Source: Bacillus_BA songklensis (GTDB lineage: Bacteria > Bacillota > Bacilli > Bacillales > Bacillaceae_H). Taken from it: a stretch of DNA of 49,988 bases. Location: positions 1 through 49,988 of the forward strand of contig NZ_JBHRZT010000059.1 in the NCBI RefSeq assembly GCF_042649685.1. Reading direction: 5' to 3'. Made by a program: the position numbers and the translations under genes. Shown here piece after piece: positions 27,051 through 34,500 of the stretch (positions are counted from its first letter, which is position 1; every line of letters begins with the position of its first letter). The notes below the pieces were generated by a model. The model did not search any database. It saw nothing but the letters and a program-made list of their open reading frames with translations, and was not told where the DNA came from.

Positions 27051-28094
27051 ATGACAACATTAATACAACGGGCATTAATGGATGAACAAGCTCCTAATCG
27101 TGCCACAAGCATCATCAACGGAAGCAGCTCCAACATTTTAAACTGGGATGATGTCCGCTACCCATGGGCATATCCGAAATATAAGCGCATGCTGGCTAAT
27201 TTCTGGACCCCGTTTGAAATCAATATGAGCCAGGATATTAAACAATTTCAGCTTTTGACCAAACAGGAGCAGGAAAGTTTTTTAAAGATTATCGGGTTGT
27301 TGGCCTTATTAGACAGCATCCAATCTGATTATGCTAAAAAGGCGGCAGACTATATTACGGACTCATCTGTCAATGCTTTGATGATCATGCTGGCACAGCA
27401 AGAGGTCATTCATACTCACTCCTACTCATACGTTTTATCCAGTCTTGTATCTAAAACAAAACAGGATGAGGTGTTTGAATATTGGCGTACAGAAGAAAAG
27501 CTTCGTGAACGAAATGATTTTGTGACAAATGGATATAAACAATTTTCACAGGAACCGACCGTAGAGAACTTCTTAAAATCCATTGTATTTGATATTATTT
27601 TAGAGGGACTGTTTTTCTACAGCGGGTTTGCTTTCTTTTACAATCTGGCACGCAATCAAAAAATGCTGGCAAGTTCTACAATGATTAATTACATTAACCG
27701 TGATGAACAAATTCATGTTGGATTGTTTGAGCAGATTTTTAAAGAAGTATTGAGCGAATATCCTCAATACCGAACAGGGGAATTAAAGGAATTCGTAATT
27801 GAAACATTCAGGGAAGCAGCCCGCCTCGAAATCGAATGGGCCAATGACGTCATTGGTGAAAAGTTTAATGGAATAACGATGTCTGAACTGACGCAGTATA
27901 TTCAATATATGGCAAATAAGCGCTGCAATCAGCTGGGGTTTGGACGTCTGGCTTTTCCGGACGCGCCTATTCATAATCCGCTTCGCTGGATCATCGCTTA
28001 CCAGGAAGTGGATTTAGGGAAAACGGATTTCTTTGAACAAAGATCAAGACAGTATACGAAGACATCTGATGTGAATGGTTTTGATGAATTATAA
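27051..28094 (+). CDS. nrdB: Class I ribonucleotide reductase, radical-generating small subunit
   Basis: This 347-residue ferritin-like protein holds the dimetal site and tyrosyl radical used by the large subunit. Predicted ligands are Asp88, Glu118, His121, Glu185, Glu219 and His222, with the radical tyrosine at Tyr125 (EVIHTHSYSY). All are present, so it should be a normal tyrosyl-radical enzyme. The ATG at 27051 follows GGGGGAG, 13 bases after the nrdA stop. It shares the B12-riboswitch transcript. Confidence 0.95.
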   Translation: MTTLIQRALMDEQAPNRATSIINGSSSNILNWDDVRYPWAYPKYKRMLANFWTPFEINMSQDIKQFQLLTKQEQESFLKIIGLLALLDSIQSDYAKKAADYITDSSVNALMIMLAQQEVIHTHSYSYVLSSLVSKTKQDEVFEYWRTEEKLRERNDFVTNGYKQFSQEPTVENFLKSIVFDIILEGLFFYSGFAFFYNLARNQKMLASSTMINYINRDEQIHVGLFEQIFKEVLSEYPQYRTGELKEFVIETFREAARLEIEWANDVIGEKFNGITMSELTQYIQYMANKRCNQLGFGRLAFPDAPIHNPLRWIIAYQEVDLGKTDFFEQRSRQYTKTSDVNGFDEL

Positions 28095-28106
28095 GGAGGA
28101 AAATTT

Positions 28107-28565
28107 GTGCAGCAAGAAAAGGCGATGAATGAATCAAGGGTTGTTCAAACAAGATTAGTGCTGCCCCCTGATACGAACCACTTAGGCTCTATTTTTGGCG
28201 GAAAAGTATTGGCTTATATTGATGAAATTGCGGCAATATCTGCGATGAAGCATTCAAGATCAACCGTGGTTACCGCTTCAATTGACTCTGTTAATTTTTT
28301 ATCCTCTGTCAAAGCAGGAGATATTTTAACGCTTGAATCGTTCGTTACGGGAACGGGAAATACATCGATGGAAGTGTATGTCCGTGTTCATCGGGAAAAC
28401 TTGAAAACAGGTGAACAAACACTGACGACGACTTCGTTTGTAACGATGGTCGCCGTAGACGACGAGGGAAACTCTAAACCGGTACCAAAGGTCGTTCCTC
28501 AAACAGAGGAAGAAAAGTGGCTTTATACTTCCTCAAAAGAACGGCGGGAAAAAAGAATGAAATAG
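28107..28565 (+). CDS. Acyl-CoA thioesterase (hotdog fold, YkhA-like)
   Basis: This 152-residue protein has the hotdog acyl-CoA hydrolase pattern: LPPDTNHLGSIFGGKVLAYIDEIAAISA, then VTASIDSVNFLSSVKAGD. Family members cleave medium- to long-chain acyl-CoA. The start is GTG behind ATAAGGAGG, 12 bases after nrdB, so it is probably cotranscribed with nrdAB and therefore may also fall under the B12 riboswitch; a functional link is not obvious. Confidence 0.85.
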   Translation: MQQEKAMNESRVVQTRLVLPPDTNHLGSIFGGKVLAYIDEIAAISAMKHSRSTVVTASIDSVNFLSSVKAGDILTLESFVTGTGNTSMEVYVRVHRENLKTGEQTLTTTSFVTMVAVDDEGNSKPVPKVVPQTEEEKWLYTSSKERREKRMK

Positions 28566-28567
28566 TC

Positions 28568-28598
28568 AAAAAGGGAGGCTCGTAAAGTCTCCCTTTTT
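28568..28598 (+). terminator. Terminator of the nrdAB-thioesterase unit
   Basis: AAAAAGGGAG / CTCCCTTTTT with an 11-base loop. Flanking A and T runs allow it to work for the convergent gene at 28602 as well. Confidence 0.9.
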
Positions 28599-28601
28599 GT
28601 G

Positions 28602-28796
28602 TTAATCCATCTCCATTAAGCCTAGTTCCACTGCACGATGTGCAATGATATCATCAATCTCCGCCGGTAAACCATCTAATGACCCAAACTCATACTGCCA
28701 TAAGTTTGTAAAGGAGTCGACGCAAATTGGGAATGTCATTTGATTTGATGTTTTAACTTCATTTTTAAAAGAATTGATTAAACTATCGCGGTTCAT
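28602..28796 (-). CDS. Hypothetical small protein (64 aa)
   Basis: I do not recognise a family. The 64-residue product is acidic toward the C-terminus (LDGLPAEIDDIIAHRAVELGLMEMD) with no membrane segment or cysteine pair. A GGGGG ribosome-binding site precedes the ATG, which supports a real gene. It is bracketed by terminators on both sides, so it is monocistronic. Confidence 0.6.
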   Translation of the reverse strand: MNRDSLINSFKNEVKTSNQMTFPICVDSFTNLWQYEFGSLDGLPAEIDDIIAHRAVELGLMEMD

Positions 28797-28821
28797 GGCT
28801 TAACCCCCTGAAATATGTAGT

Positions 28822-28862
28822 AAAAAAGGCATCCCCAATGCGCTAAGCGTCGAGGATACCTC
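28822..28862 (-). terminator. Terminator of the DUF1540 gene
   Basis: On the minus strand AGGTATCC pairs with GGATGCCT and is followed by a T6 run. It separates the DUF1540 gene from the downstream 64-aa gene. Confidence 0.75.
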
Positions 28863-28925
28863 CTAAACAAATAACTTTTCTTTCTTCAACGTTTCCTGAA
28901 GAAGTACCCTTGAATCTATAGAAAT

Positions 28926-29084
28926 TTATTCATTACTTGGTTTGAAGGTCTTGCAATCAGTTTCACGGCTGTTAGAAGCCCGTTCTCCCGTATGGCTGAC
29001 AACATAGATGGCATCAGCACCGCAACGGTTGCCTTGATTCCAGTAGTGACAGTTGTTTACTTCGCATAATACGTCTTGTGCCAT
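28926..29084 (-). CDS. DUF1540 domain protein
   Basis: This 52-residue protein carries the DUF1540 cysteine pattern: CEVNNCHYWNQGNRCGADAI and a later Cys in TDCKTF. Four cysteines suggest metal binding, but the function is unknown. The ATG at 29084 follows AAAAGGAGGAG; longer in-frame starts lack one. It is divergent from the DUF2325 gene. Confidence 0.82.
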   Translation of the reverse strand: MAQDVLCEVNNCHYWNQGNRCGADAIYVVSHTGERASNSRETDCKTFKPSNE

Positions 29085-29234
29085 CGTAACTCTCCTCCTT
29101 TTGATAACGTACACGTTTAGCTTCACCATTTTGAATAAGTTTATCCCGCTCTAGCGGACGATAAAATTCCCAATTCCTCAAGGAGGAGAAAACTGCCTGC
29201 ATGATGGAGTCAATGACACATGATGAAAATCAAT

Positions 29235-29287
29235 TGAGAATTTTTATCAATCTCATATTGACAAAGAGAATCATTCTCAATTATTCT
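29235..29287 (+). promoter_or_regulatory. Fur-box promoter of the DUF2325 gene
   Basis: TTGACA (29258-29263) and TATTCT (29282-29287) are 18 bases apart. Between them is the perfect palindrome GAGAATCATTCTC (29266-29278). A second Fur-like box, TGAGAATTTTTATCA (29235-29249), lies just upstream. The Fur consensus I compare with is TGATAATNATTATCA. This predicts repression by Fur with iron and expression on iron starvation. Confidence 0.65.
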
Positions 29288-29359
29288 GTAAATAGATTGA
29301 ATAGTGGCAAAGCGAAAAGATTCTACATAAAGAGGGAGAGAATCAAAAGGAGGAACAAT

Positions 29360-29641
29360 ATGTCTTCAATTATGGTAGTAGGCGGGGATCGCTTAAAGCA
29401 TATTACGAACCGCTTAGAAAATGAAGGGTATACAGATATCATTCATTTGGATGGAAGAAAATCAAGTATGGTGAAAAGAGAAATCCCAGAGCATACTGAA
29501 TTTATATTGGTCATTACTGATTTTATTAATCATAATATGGCGAAAGTGATAAAGGAAAAAGCAAAGAAGCAAGAAAAACCGATTTATTTTGTAAAACATT
29601 CATGGAGTGCCATTCAAAAAATTATTCGACGAGAAGCATAA
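29360..29641 (+). CDS. DUF2325 domain protein, likely Fur-regulated
   Basis: This 93-residue protein matches the DUF2325 family: SSIMVVGGDRLKHITNRL, then GRKSSMVKREIP and ILVITDFINHNM. The fold looks like a small Rossmann-type domain, but no activity is known. The ATG at 29360 follows AAAAGGAGG. A longer in-frame ORF from 29201 runs through the Fur-box promoter and is rejected. Two Fur-like boxes upstream tie it to iron limitation. Confidence 0.82.
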   Translation: MSSIMVVGGDRLKHITNRLENEGYTDIIHLDGRKSSMVKREIPEHTEFILVITDFINHNMAKVIKEKAKKQEKPIYFVKHSWSAIQKIIRREA

Positions 29642-29670
29642 TCAAGAATGTTTTATTTTTTAATCAACAT

Positions 29671-29685
29671 TGAGAATGATTATCA
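29671..29685. promoter_or_regulatory. Orphan Fur box
   Basis: TGAGAATGATTATCA matches the 15-base Fur consensus TGATAATNATTATCA at all but one defined position. It lies 30 bases after the DUF2325 stop and over 180 bases before the convergent ythB end. It therefore has no evident target gene on either strand. Confidence 0.65.
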
Positions 29686-29836
29686 TTTTATGTGTGTTGA
29701 GGATGTTTGAATCAATAGTAGGAATTTATCGGCTTTTTCCTTAGAAACTTAGTTTGTCAGCAGTCCCAAGTGGTTCCTTCTTTTTTAGCTAATAAAATAA
29801 GAAACCATAAAAGTGCTTTCTTATTAGCATAAGTGC

Positions 29837-29885
29837 AACGAGGCGATCGCCGTCGCCTAAAGGCTCGGCAATCGCCTCGTTTCCT
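29837..29885 (+). terminator. Hairpin between DUF2325 and ythB
   Basis: AACGAGGCGAT (29837-29847) pairs perfectly with ATCGCCTCGTT (29871-29881), with further GC pairing inside. The plus-strand 3' side is T-rich (TTTCCTTTATC) and the minus-strand side is not, so plus-strand termination is more likely. The rest of the interval 29642-29888 has an orphan Fur box, an AATAAGAAA / TTTCTTATT inverted repeat, and no ORF. Confidence 0.55.
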
Positions 29886-29888
29886 TTA

Positions 29889-30917
29889 TCAAATTTTTTT
29901 CCTTAAATAGCTGCGATCTTTCATAAATAGCTTCCAGAAGTACACAAAGCCCGGAAAAAGGATAGCGAATCCCACAATATAAGAGATAAACAATGCACGG
30001 AACATAGCGGGGTGTGTAAACCCGGATTCGATCGTTACGTTGGGGAAGACAACGTATGGCAGATGTGCCCTTCCATAAGCATAGCTAGCCAGGAAGTATT
30101 GCAGTACGGTTGATACAACAGCGATTCGAGGCATCCCAATCGTTTTACGTGAAGGGATGAATAAAGCACCGCCCGTTACTATAAACATGAGGGCAGAGCT
30201 GATCAGCCAGCCTCGAAATTCCATCATATTATCGTAAAGCCATGTTGCTTCCTGACGCATCGTCAACATAATAAAGAGGGCCATCAACAGTGCAATCGGT
30301 CCAAGAATGATGGCATCCCGGCGATATATTTTATATGCTTCAAATTCTTCCGATACTTTAGAGAAATCGGCTAAAAGCAGGGATGACAGGAACAAAGTGG
30401 AACTAACGGCAAAGCCGATGAAGGCATATACATTCAGGCTCGTAAATAAAGTGACTAAATTCAGCTTATCCGTTCCTTCGATATTGTCGATATAGTTTCC
30501 GTGTGTGATTGGCAGCACACAAATTAAAAAAGCAGGAATAAGAAGGCCTGAAATCCCTGAAATATAGGTTAGTACTTTTTCGTAATCCTTTGCCATATGC
30601 GAGAAGACAAGAAAGGCGCTTCGGATGGACAACAGTAATAAAATGATGCTTCCCGGAATCAAAAGAACAGTACCCAGCGTAAACGTAGCCCCCGGGAAAA
30701 ATGAGAAGAGCGCTACAACGATGGCTACAATGAACACATTCGTTACTTCCCATGTGGGGGATAAATAACGGTTTGCAATGTTTGTCGCATTCGTCTTCTC
30801 TTGATTAATATATACCATGGACCAGAACCCCGCTCCAAAATCCATCGTGGCCATGACCGCATAAATAAAGATGAATCCCCATAGTATCGATATTGCCAAT
30901 AATGCTTCGGTCATCAT
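29889..30917 (-). CDS. ythB: Cytochrome bd-type quinol oxidase subunit II (YthB)
   Basis: This 342-residue membrane protein with about eight to nine hydrophobic segments belongs to the CydB family. The N-terminus (YAVMATMDFGAGFWSM) matches the conserved CydB start, including the Asp-Phe-Gly. It pairs with YthA from the gene upstream, 17 bases away on the same strand, as the second subunit of a bd-type terminal oxidase reducing O2 with menaquinol. Confidence 0.92.
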   Translation of the reverse strand: MMTEALLAISILWGFIFIYAVMATMDFGAGFWSMVYINQEKTNATNIANRYLSPTWEVTNVFIVAIVVALFSFFPGATFTLGTVLLIPGSIILLLLSIRSAFLVFSHMAKDYEKVLTYISGISGLLIPAFLICVLPITHGNYIDNIEGTDKLNLVTLFTSLNVYAFIGFAVSSTLFLSSLLLADFSKVSEEFEAYKIYRRDAIILGPIALLMALFIMLTMRQEATWLYDNMMEFRGWLISSALMFIVTGGALFIPSRKTIGMPRIAVVSTVLQYFLASYAYGRAHLPYVVFPNVTIESGFTHPAMFRALFISYIVGFAILFPGFVYFWKLFMKDRSYLRKKI

Positions 30918-30934
30918 ATCAATATGACACCTCC

Positions 30935-32269
30935 TTATGATTCAGATTGAACTCCTAAATCTTTTGCTACAGGGTGGCGCTTAAAGTAATATTTTAAGAC
31001 GAGTACAACTGCTATTCCTAAAATGATGTAGACGATCAAGAACGAAGTAAACAGCCCTCCTAACCTAGAAGAGGTTGTAACTGCTTCCGATGTTTTCATA
31101 ATTCGGTAAATGACCCATGGCTGACGGCCGGTGCAGGAAAAAATCCATCCGCATTCAATAGCAAGAATAGAAAGAGGGCCCCCTGCTATATATAGCCACA
31201 TCAACCATTTCGGAAAGACTTTGCGTTTTAAAATTTTGTACCAAAACAGTCCGAACAGAGCTGCGGTCAGAAGGAATCCCCCAATAAGGACCATCCCATT
31301 GAACAAAGTGTGAATATACAATGGAGGCCAATATTCTCTGGGAAAATCGTCAAGGCCGACAACGACCGTATCAAAGCTGTTTCCAGCTAAAAAGCTAAGG
31401 GCCCATGGAATTTCTATTGCGAACTTCATTTCTTTCTCTTTGACGTCGGTATATCCGCCAATGGCTAAAGGAGCGTGATCTTGTGTTTCGAATAACCCTT
31501 CAGCGGCTGCCAGTTTTTCCGGCTGGTACTCATGCAGGAATTGTGCGGACTCATGTCCGTTGAGAGCTGTCAAAAGTGAAAAAATAAATCCTGCAGTTAA
31601 ACTTAGCAGCAATGCTTTCTTATAGAAGTTATAGACCGCGGTCTCTGCTTTAGCACGGAGCATTTTGTAAGCCGAAATGGAACCAAGCACAAAAGCCCCT
31701 GTCATAAAAGCCGATACAACGACATGGAATGCGAATACGGTGAAGCTGGGATTGAAAAAAGCCGCCCATGGATCAACATCGACAATCTCCCCATTTTCGA
31801 TTCGAAAACCTGCTGGTGTTTCTTCAAATGAATGGACGTTTGTAATTAAAATAGCAGAAGCTGCACCGCCGATTGCCACCATGGTAACACTGAGTATTCT
31901 CATAGCCGAAGGGAGGCGGTCAGCGGCATAAACATAAATCGACATAAATAATGCTTCAATGAAAAATGCATAGATCTCGATTTGAAATGCAAGTGCCATT
32001 ACCTTCCCGATTACTTCCATAAAACCTGGCCAAAGAAGGTTGAGCTGGACACCGGCAATTGTTCCAGTAGGAATGGCAACTCCGAGCAATACAGCAAACC
32101 CTTTAGTCCAGCGTTTAGCCATAATGGCATACTCTTTATCCTTTGTTTTTTGATACAGAAGTTCAGCGAGTAGTATCATGAGAGGAATACCTACTCCGAG
32201 AGTGGCAAAAATAATATGGAATGCCATCGTCATACCGAACAGTGAACGTGCGAGTACTAAATGATCCAT
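30935..32269 (-). CDS. ythA: Cytochrome bd-type quinol oxidase subunit I (YthA)
   Basis: This 444-residue membrane protein belongs to the CydA family, with a short Q loop typical of Gram-positive forms. His18 (MAFHIIFATLGVG) and the histidine in FHVVVSAFM are the expected haem ligands. GRQPW is present, but the residue two before its Gly, normally the Glu of GWxxxExGRQPW, is Cys here (CGWIFSCTGRQPW). That Glu is a haem-site residue in studied bd oxidases. It is the first gene of ythAB. Confidence 0.92.
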   Translation of the reverse strand: MDHLVLARSLFGMTMAFHIIFATLGVGIPLMILLAELLYQKTKDKEYAIMAKRWTKGFAVLLGVAIPTGTIAGVQLNLLWPGFMEVIGKVMALAFQIEIYAFFIEALFMSIYVYAADRLPSAMRILSVTMVAIGGAASAILITNVHSFEETPAGFRIENGEIVDVDPWAAFFNPSFTVFAFHVVVSAFMTGAFVLGSISAYKMLRAKAETAVYNFYKKALLLSLTAGFIFSLLTALNGHESAQFLHEYQPEKLAAAEGLFETQDHAPLAIGGYTDVKEKEMKFAIEIPWALSFLAGNSFDTVVVGLDDFPREYWPPLYIHTLFNGMVLIGGFLLTAALFGLFWYKILKRKVFPKWLMWLYIAGGPLSILAIECGWIFSCTGRQPWVIYRIMKTSEAVTTSSRLGGLFTSFLIVYIILGIAVVLVLKYYFKRHPVAKDLGVQSES

Positions 32270-32361
32270 CGAAACTCAACCTTTCCAATAAAGTACTGAT
32301 GTCCCTTATTGTCCACTTTTTACCACATATTATGCACATAAAATGAAATGGAGCATAAAAT

Positions 32362-32391
32362 TTGAAAACAGTAATCATTACGGTTTATGAT
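32362..32391 (+). promoter_or_regulatory. Zur-box promoter of rpmE2
   Basis: TTGAAA (32362-32367) and TATGAT (32386-32391) are 18 bases apart. Between them is the palindrome GTAATCATTAC (32371-32381), extended by AAAC and GTTT. It fits the Bacillus Zur box (core GTAATnATTAC). Expression is expected when zinc is scarce. Confidence 0.75.
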
Positions 32392-32420
32392 GGAGATATC
32401 ATATAAAAGGAGAGATGATA

Positions 32421-32669
32421 ATGAAACCGAATATGCATCCTGATTATCGTAAAGTAGTTTTTATGGACGTCAACAGCGGCTATAAATTTTTAACCGGGTC
32501 TACTAAGTATTCCAATGAAACCATTGAGTGGGAAGATGGAAACACTTATCCGTTAATTAAAGTAGAGATTAGCTCCGATACGCATCCATTTTATACTGGA
32601 AGACAAAAATTCGCCGATCGTGATGGCCGTGCGGAACGATTCATGAAAAAATATAATTTGAATAAATAA
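32421..32669 (+). CDS. rpmE2: 50S ribosomal protein L31 type B (zinc-free paralogue)
   Basis: This 82-residue protein (MKPNMHPDYRKVVFMDVNSG) is L31 type B. It has no Cys-x-x-Cys zinc site, unlike the type A form. In B. subtilis the same gene (ytiA) replaces zinc-bearing L31 during zinc starvation under Zur control. The ATG at 32421 suits the AAAGGAG; the ATG six bases upstream is too close to it. A strong terminator follows. Confidence 0.95.
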   Translation: MKPNMHPDYRKVVFMDVNSGYKFLTGSTKYSNETIEWEDGNTYPLIKVEISSDTHPFYTGRQKFADRDGRAERFMKKYNLNK

Positions 32670-32697
32670 AAAAGCTTGCATCGCAAGCTTTTTTATC
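32668..32697 (+). terminator. Terminator of rpmE2
   Basis: AAAAAAGCTTGC / GCAAGCTTTTTT with a 3-base loop begins right at the rpmE2 stop codon. Confidence 0.92.
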
Positions 32698-32730
32698 GTT
32701 AAGAAGTATAAATTATGTTTTGAAATTGTT

Positions 32731-32775
32731 TAGCTGCATGAGCCGGCTCCTGCGGTCATTTGACCCCTTCCTAAG
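32731..32775 (-). repeat. Half copy of the structured spacer repeat
   Basis: Read on the minus strand this matches the 3' half of the tRNA-spacer repeat: AAATGACCGCAGGAGCC, then CATGCAGCTAAACAAT. The flank AAGAAGTATAAATT also matches the flank of the copy at the window's right end (AAGAAAGTATAAATT). Both copies sit just after a gene terminator. The 5' half is absent. Confidence 0.6.
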
Positions 32776-32882
32776 GATTATTGCCATTTAACCTTTTTCA
32801 TACAAAAAATTTGTATATAGCTCAAGTAATTTATATAATTTTTATAAGTACAAATAAATTGATTAGGGAAGGAACATGTATC

Positions 32883-33446
32883 ATGACAGTATTACAGGAA
32901 ATTTTATCGTTCAATGAGCAGTTTGTAAGTAAGAAAGAGTATGAAAAATATCAAACAACGAAATTCCCCGATAAAAGGCTGGTCATTTTATCTTGTATGG
33001 ATACACGGCTGGTAGAGTTATTACCGCATGCGATGAATTTACGTAATGGCGATGTTAAAATCATTAAAACGGCCGGGGCGATTGTCGCCCATCCATTTGG
33101 AAGTATTATGCGGAGCATAATGGTCGCTGTATATGAGCTCAATGCAGATGAAGTTTGTGTTATCGGTCACTATGACTGCGGCATGGGAAAAATCGAGGCA
33201 GATAAAGTTATTCATAAAATGATGTCAGAAGGTGTCAGCAAAGATACGCTTTCTACAATTAGGTATTCCGGAATCGATTTAAAGAAGTGGCTAAGAGGAT
33301 TTGACAGTGTGGAAGAAAGTGTGGAGCATAGTGTTGGTGTTATTCGAAATCACCCCCTTTTCCCTAAGCATGTTCCAGTCCACGGGTTGGTTATGGACCC
33401 TCACACCGGAAAGCTGGATTTAGTTAAAGATGGCTACATAAAATAA
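32883..33446 (+). CDS. ytiB: Beta-class carbonic anhydrase (YtiB)
   Basis: This 187-residue protein interconverts CO2 and bicarbonate. The zinc ligands are Cys38, His96 and Cys99, with the Asp40-Arg42 dyad (CMDTRLVELLP; HYDCGM). The ATG at 32883 follows GGGAAGGA. An in-frame upstream start at 32781 has no ribosome-binding site. It sits next to the zinc-starvation gene rpmE2 but behind that gene's terminator, so it is a separate unit. I see no Zur box of its own. Confidence 0.93.
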   Translation: MTVLQEILSFNEQFVSKKEYEKYQTTKFPDKRLVILSCMDTRLVELLPHAMNLRNGDVKIIKTAGAIVAHPFGSIMRSIMVAVYELNADEVCVIGHYDCGMGKIEADKVIHKMMSEGVSKDTLSTIRYSGIDLKKWLRGFDSVEESVEHSVGVIRNHPLFPKHVPVHGLVMDPHTGKLDLVKDGYIK

Positions 33447-33473
33447 AAAGCTGGCCTCAGTAATATGATTGCT

Positions 33474-33713
33474 CTAGCTTTGCTGTTTTCTTTCGGGAAC
33501 GGGATCGATTCCTCCAGGATGAAATGGATGACATTTTAAAATTCGCTTGACGGTCAGCCAGCTGCCTTTAAAGGGGCCGAAACGCTTGATTGCCTCAGCC
33601 CCGTAATGAGAACATGTGGGATAAAAACGGCAAGTAGGCGGCTTGAGAGGGGAAATGAATGTTTGATAAAAACGGATGAATCCTATGAACAGCTTGGATA
33701 AAAACATTTGCAT
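33474..33713 (-). CDS. ytjA: Membrane protein insertion efficiency factor YidD (YtjA)
   Basis: This 79-residue protein has the YidD pattern: FYQTFISPLKPPTCRFYPTCSHYGAEAI, ending in KCHPFHPGGIDPVP. It is an amphipathic, membrane-associated factor that helps YidC-dependent insertion. It is convergent with ytiB and has no partner gene here. Confidence 0.93.
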   Translation of the reverse strand: MQMFLSKLFIGFIRFYQTFISPLKPPTCRFYPTCSHYGAEAIKRFGPFKGSWLTVKRILKCHPFHPGGIDPVPERKQQS

Positions 33714-33771
33714 TCTTCCTTTACTTATTTTGTAAGTTAACTATAAAAGATTAGGTACAATTATTCAAATA

Positions 33772-33925
33772 AAGTGAAACGTTCGACACACAGGACGTTG
33801 TGTCTTTAACCTTTGTTCTTTAATACCCTGAGTGTCAGTTGAATCAATTGGGCTCTTACGGGCAGTGACCGATTGATCGTAGCTTGAATTTATTACCTGT
33901 AAAAAGGTAATATTTAATTCTTATA
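33772..33925 (+). other. Structured leader or small RNA region upstream of luxS
   Basis: The 276-base gap between ytjA and luxS contains GACACA / TGTGTC (about 33785-33803), TCAATTGG / CCGATTGA with one wobble pair (about 33844-33877), and ATTACC / GGTAAT (33892-33911) followed by a T-rich stretch. A weak TTGATG / TATGAT pair (33929-33960) may be the luxS promoter. I do not recognise an RNA family. Confidence 0.35.
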
Positions 33926-33989
33926 AAGTTGATGAAAAAAATCGGAATGAAGTGTATGATAGAGAAAGAATGTAAAAGGAGTGAAGATT

Positions 33990-34463
33990 ATGCCATCAGT
34001 TGAAAGTTTTGAACTTGATCATACGGCGGTGAAAGCCCCTTATGTAAGACATTGTGGAGTACACAAAGTCGGAAGCGACGGTGTAGTCAATAAATTCGAT
34101 ATTCGATTCTGTCAGCCAAATAAACAGGCGATGAAGCCTGATGCCATTCATACACTTGAACACTTATTGGCTTTTAACATTCGCAAGCATGCAGAGAAAT
34201 ATAATCATTTTGATATTATTGATATTTCTCCAATGGGCTGCCAAACAGGATATTATTTAGTTGTAAGCGGTGAGCCGACTGTACGCGAAATCATTGATCT
34301 ATTAGAAGATACAATGAAAGATGCTGTGGAGATTACCGATGTTCCAGCTGCAAACGAAACTCAATGCGGTCAAGCGAAACTCCATGATTTAGAAGGCGCA
34401 AAACGTTTGATGCGCTTTTGGTTAGAGCAGAACAAAGAAGATTTAGAAAAAGTATTCGGATAA
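33990..34463 (+). CDS. luxS: S-ribosylhomocysteine lyase LuxS
   Basis: This 157-residue metalloenzyme cleaves S-ribosylhomocysteine to homocysteine and DPD, the AI-2 precursor. Metal ligands His54 and His58 (HTLEH) and Cys126 are present, as are Glu57 and Cys84 (PMGCQTGYY). The ATG at 33990 follows AAAAGGAG; a GTG 9 bases upstream lies in that site. It works downstream of MetK-dependent methylation. Confidence 0.97.
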   Translation: MPSVESFELDHTAVKAPYVRHCGVHKVGSDGVVNKFDIRFCQPNKQAMKPDAIHTLEHLLAFNIRKHAEKYNHFDIIDISPMGCQTGYYLVVSGEPTVREIIDLLEDTMKDAVEITDVPAANETQCGQAKLHDLEGAKRLMRFWLEQNKEDLEKVFG

Positions 34464-34465
34464 AA

Positions 34466-34500
34466 AATAAGGCGGCTCCCCTGGAGCCGCCTTATTTTTT
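34466..34500. terminator. Terminator of luxS, overlapping the ytzI 3' end
   Basis: AAATAAGGCGGCTCC / GGAGCCGCCTTATTT with a 4-base loop. Its right arm overlaps the stop codon and last codons of the convergent small gene at 34492. Confidence 0.92.

Noticed and set aside
29201..29359. N-terminal extension of the DUF2325 protein
   Set aside because: The added residues are translated from the Fur-box promoter, while a strong AAAAGGAGG precedes the ATG at 29360.
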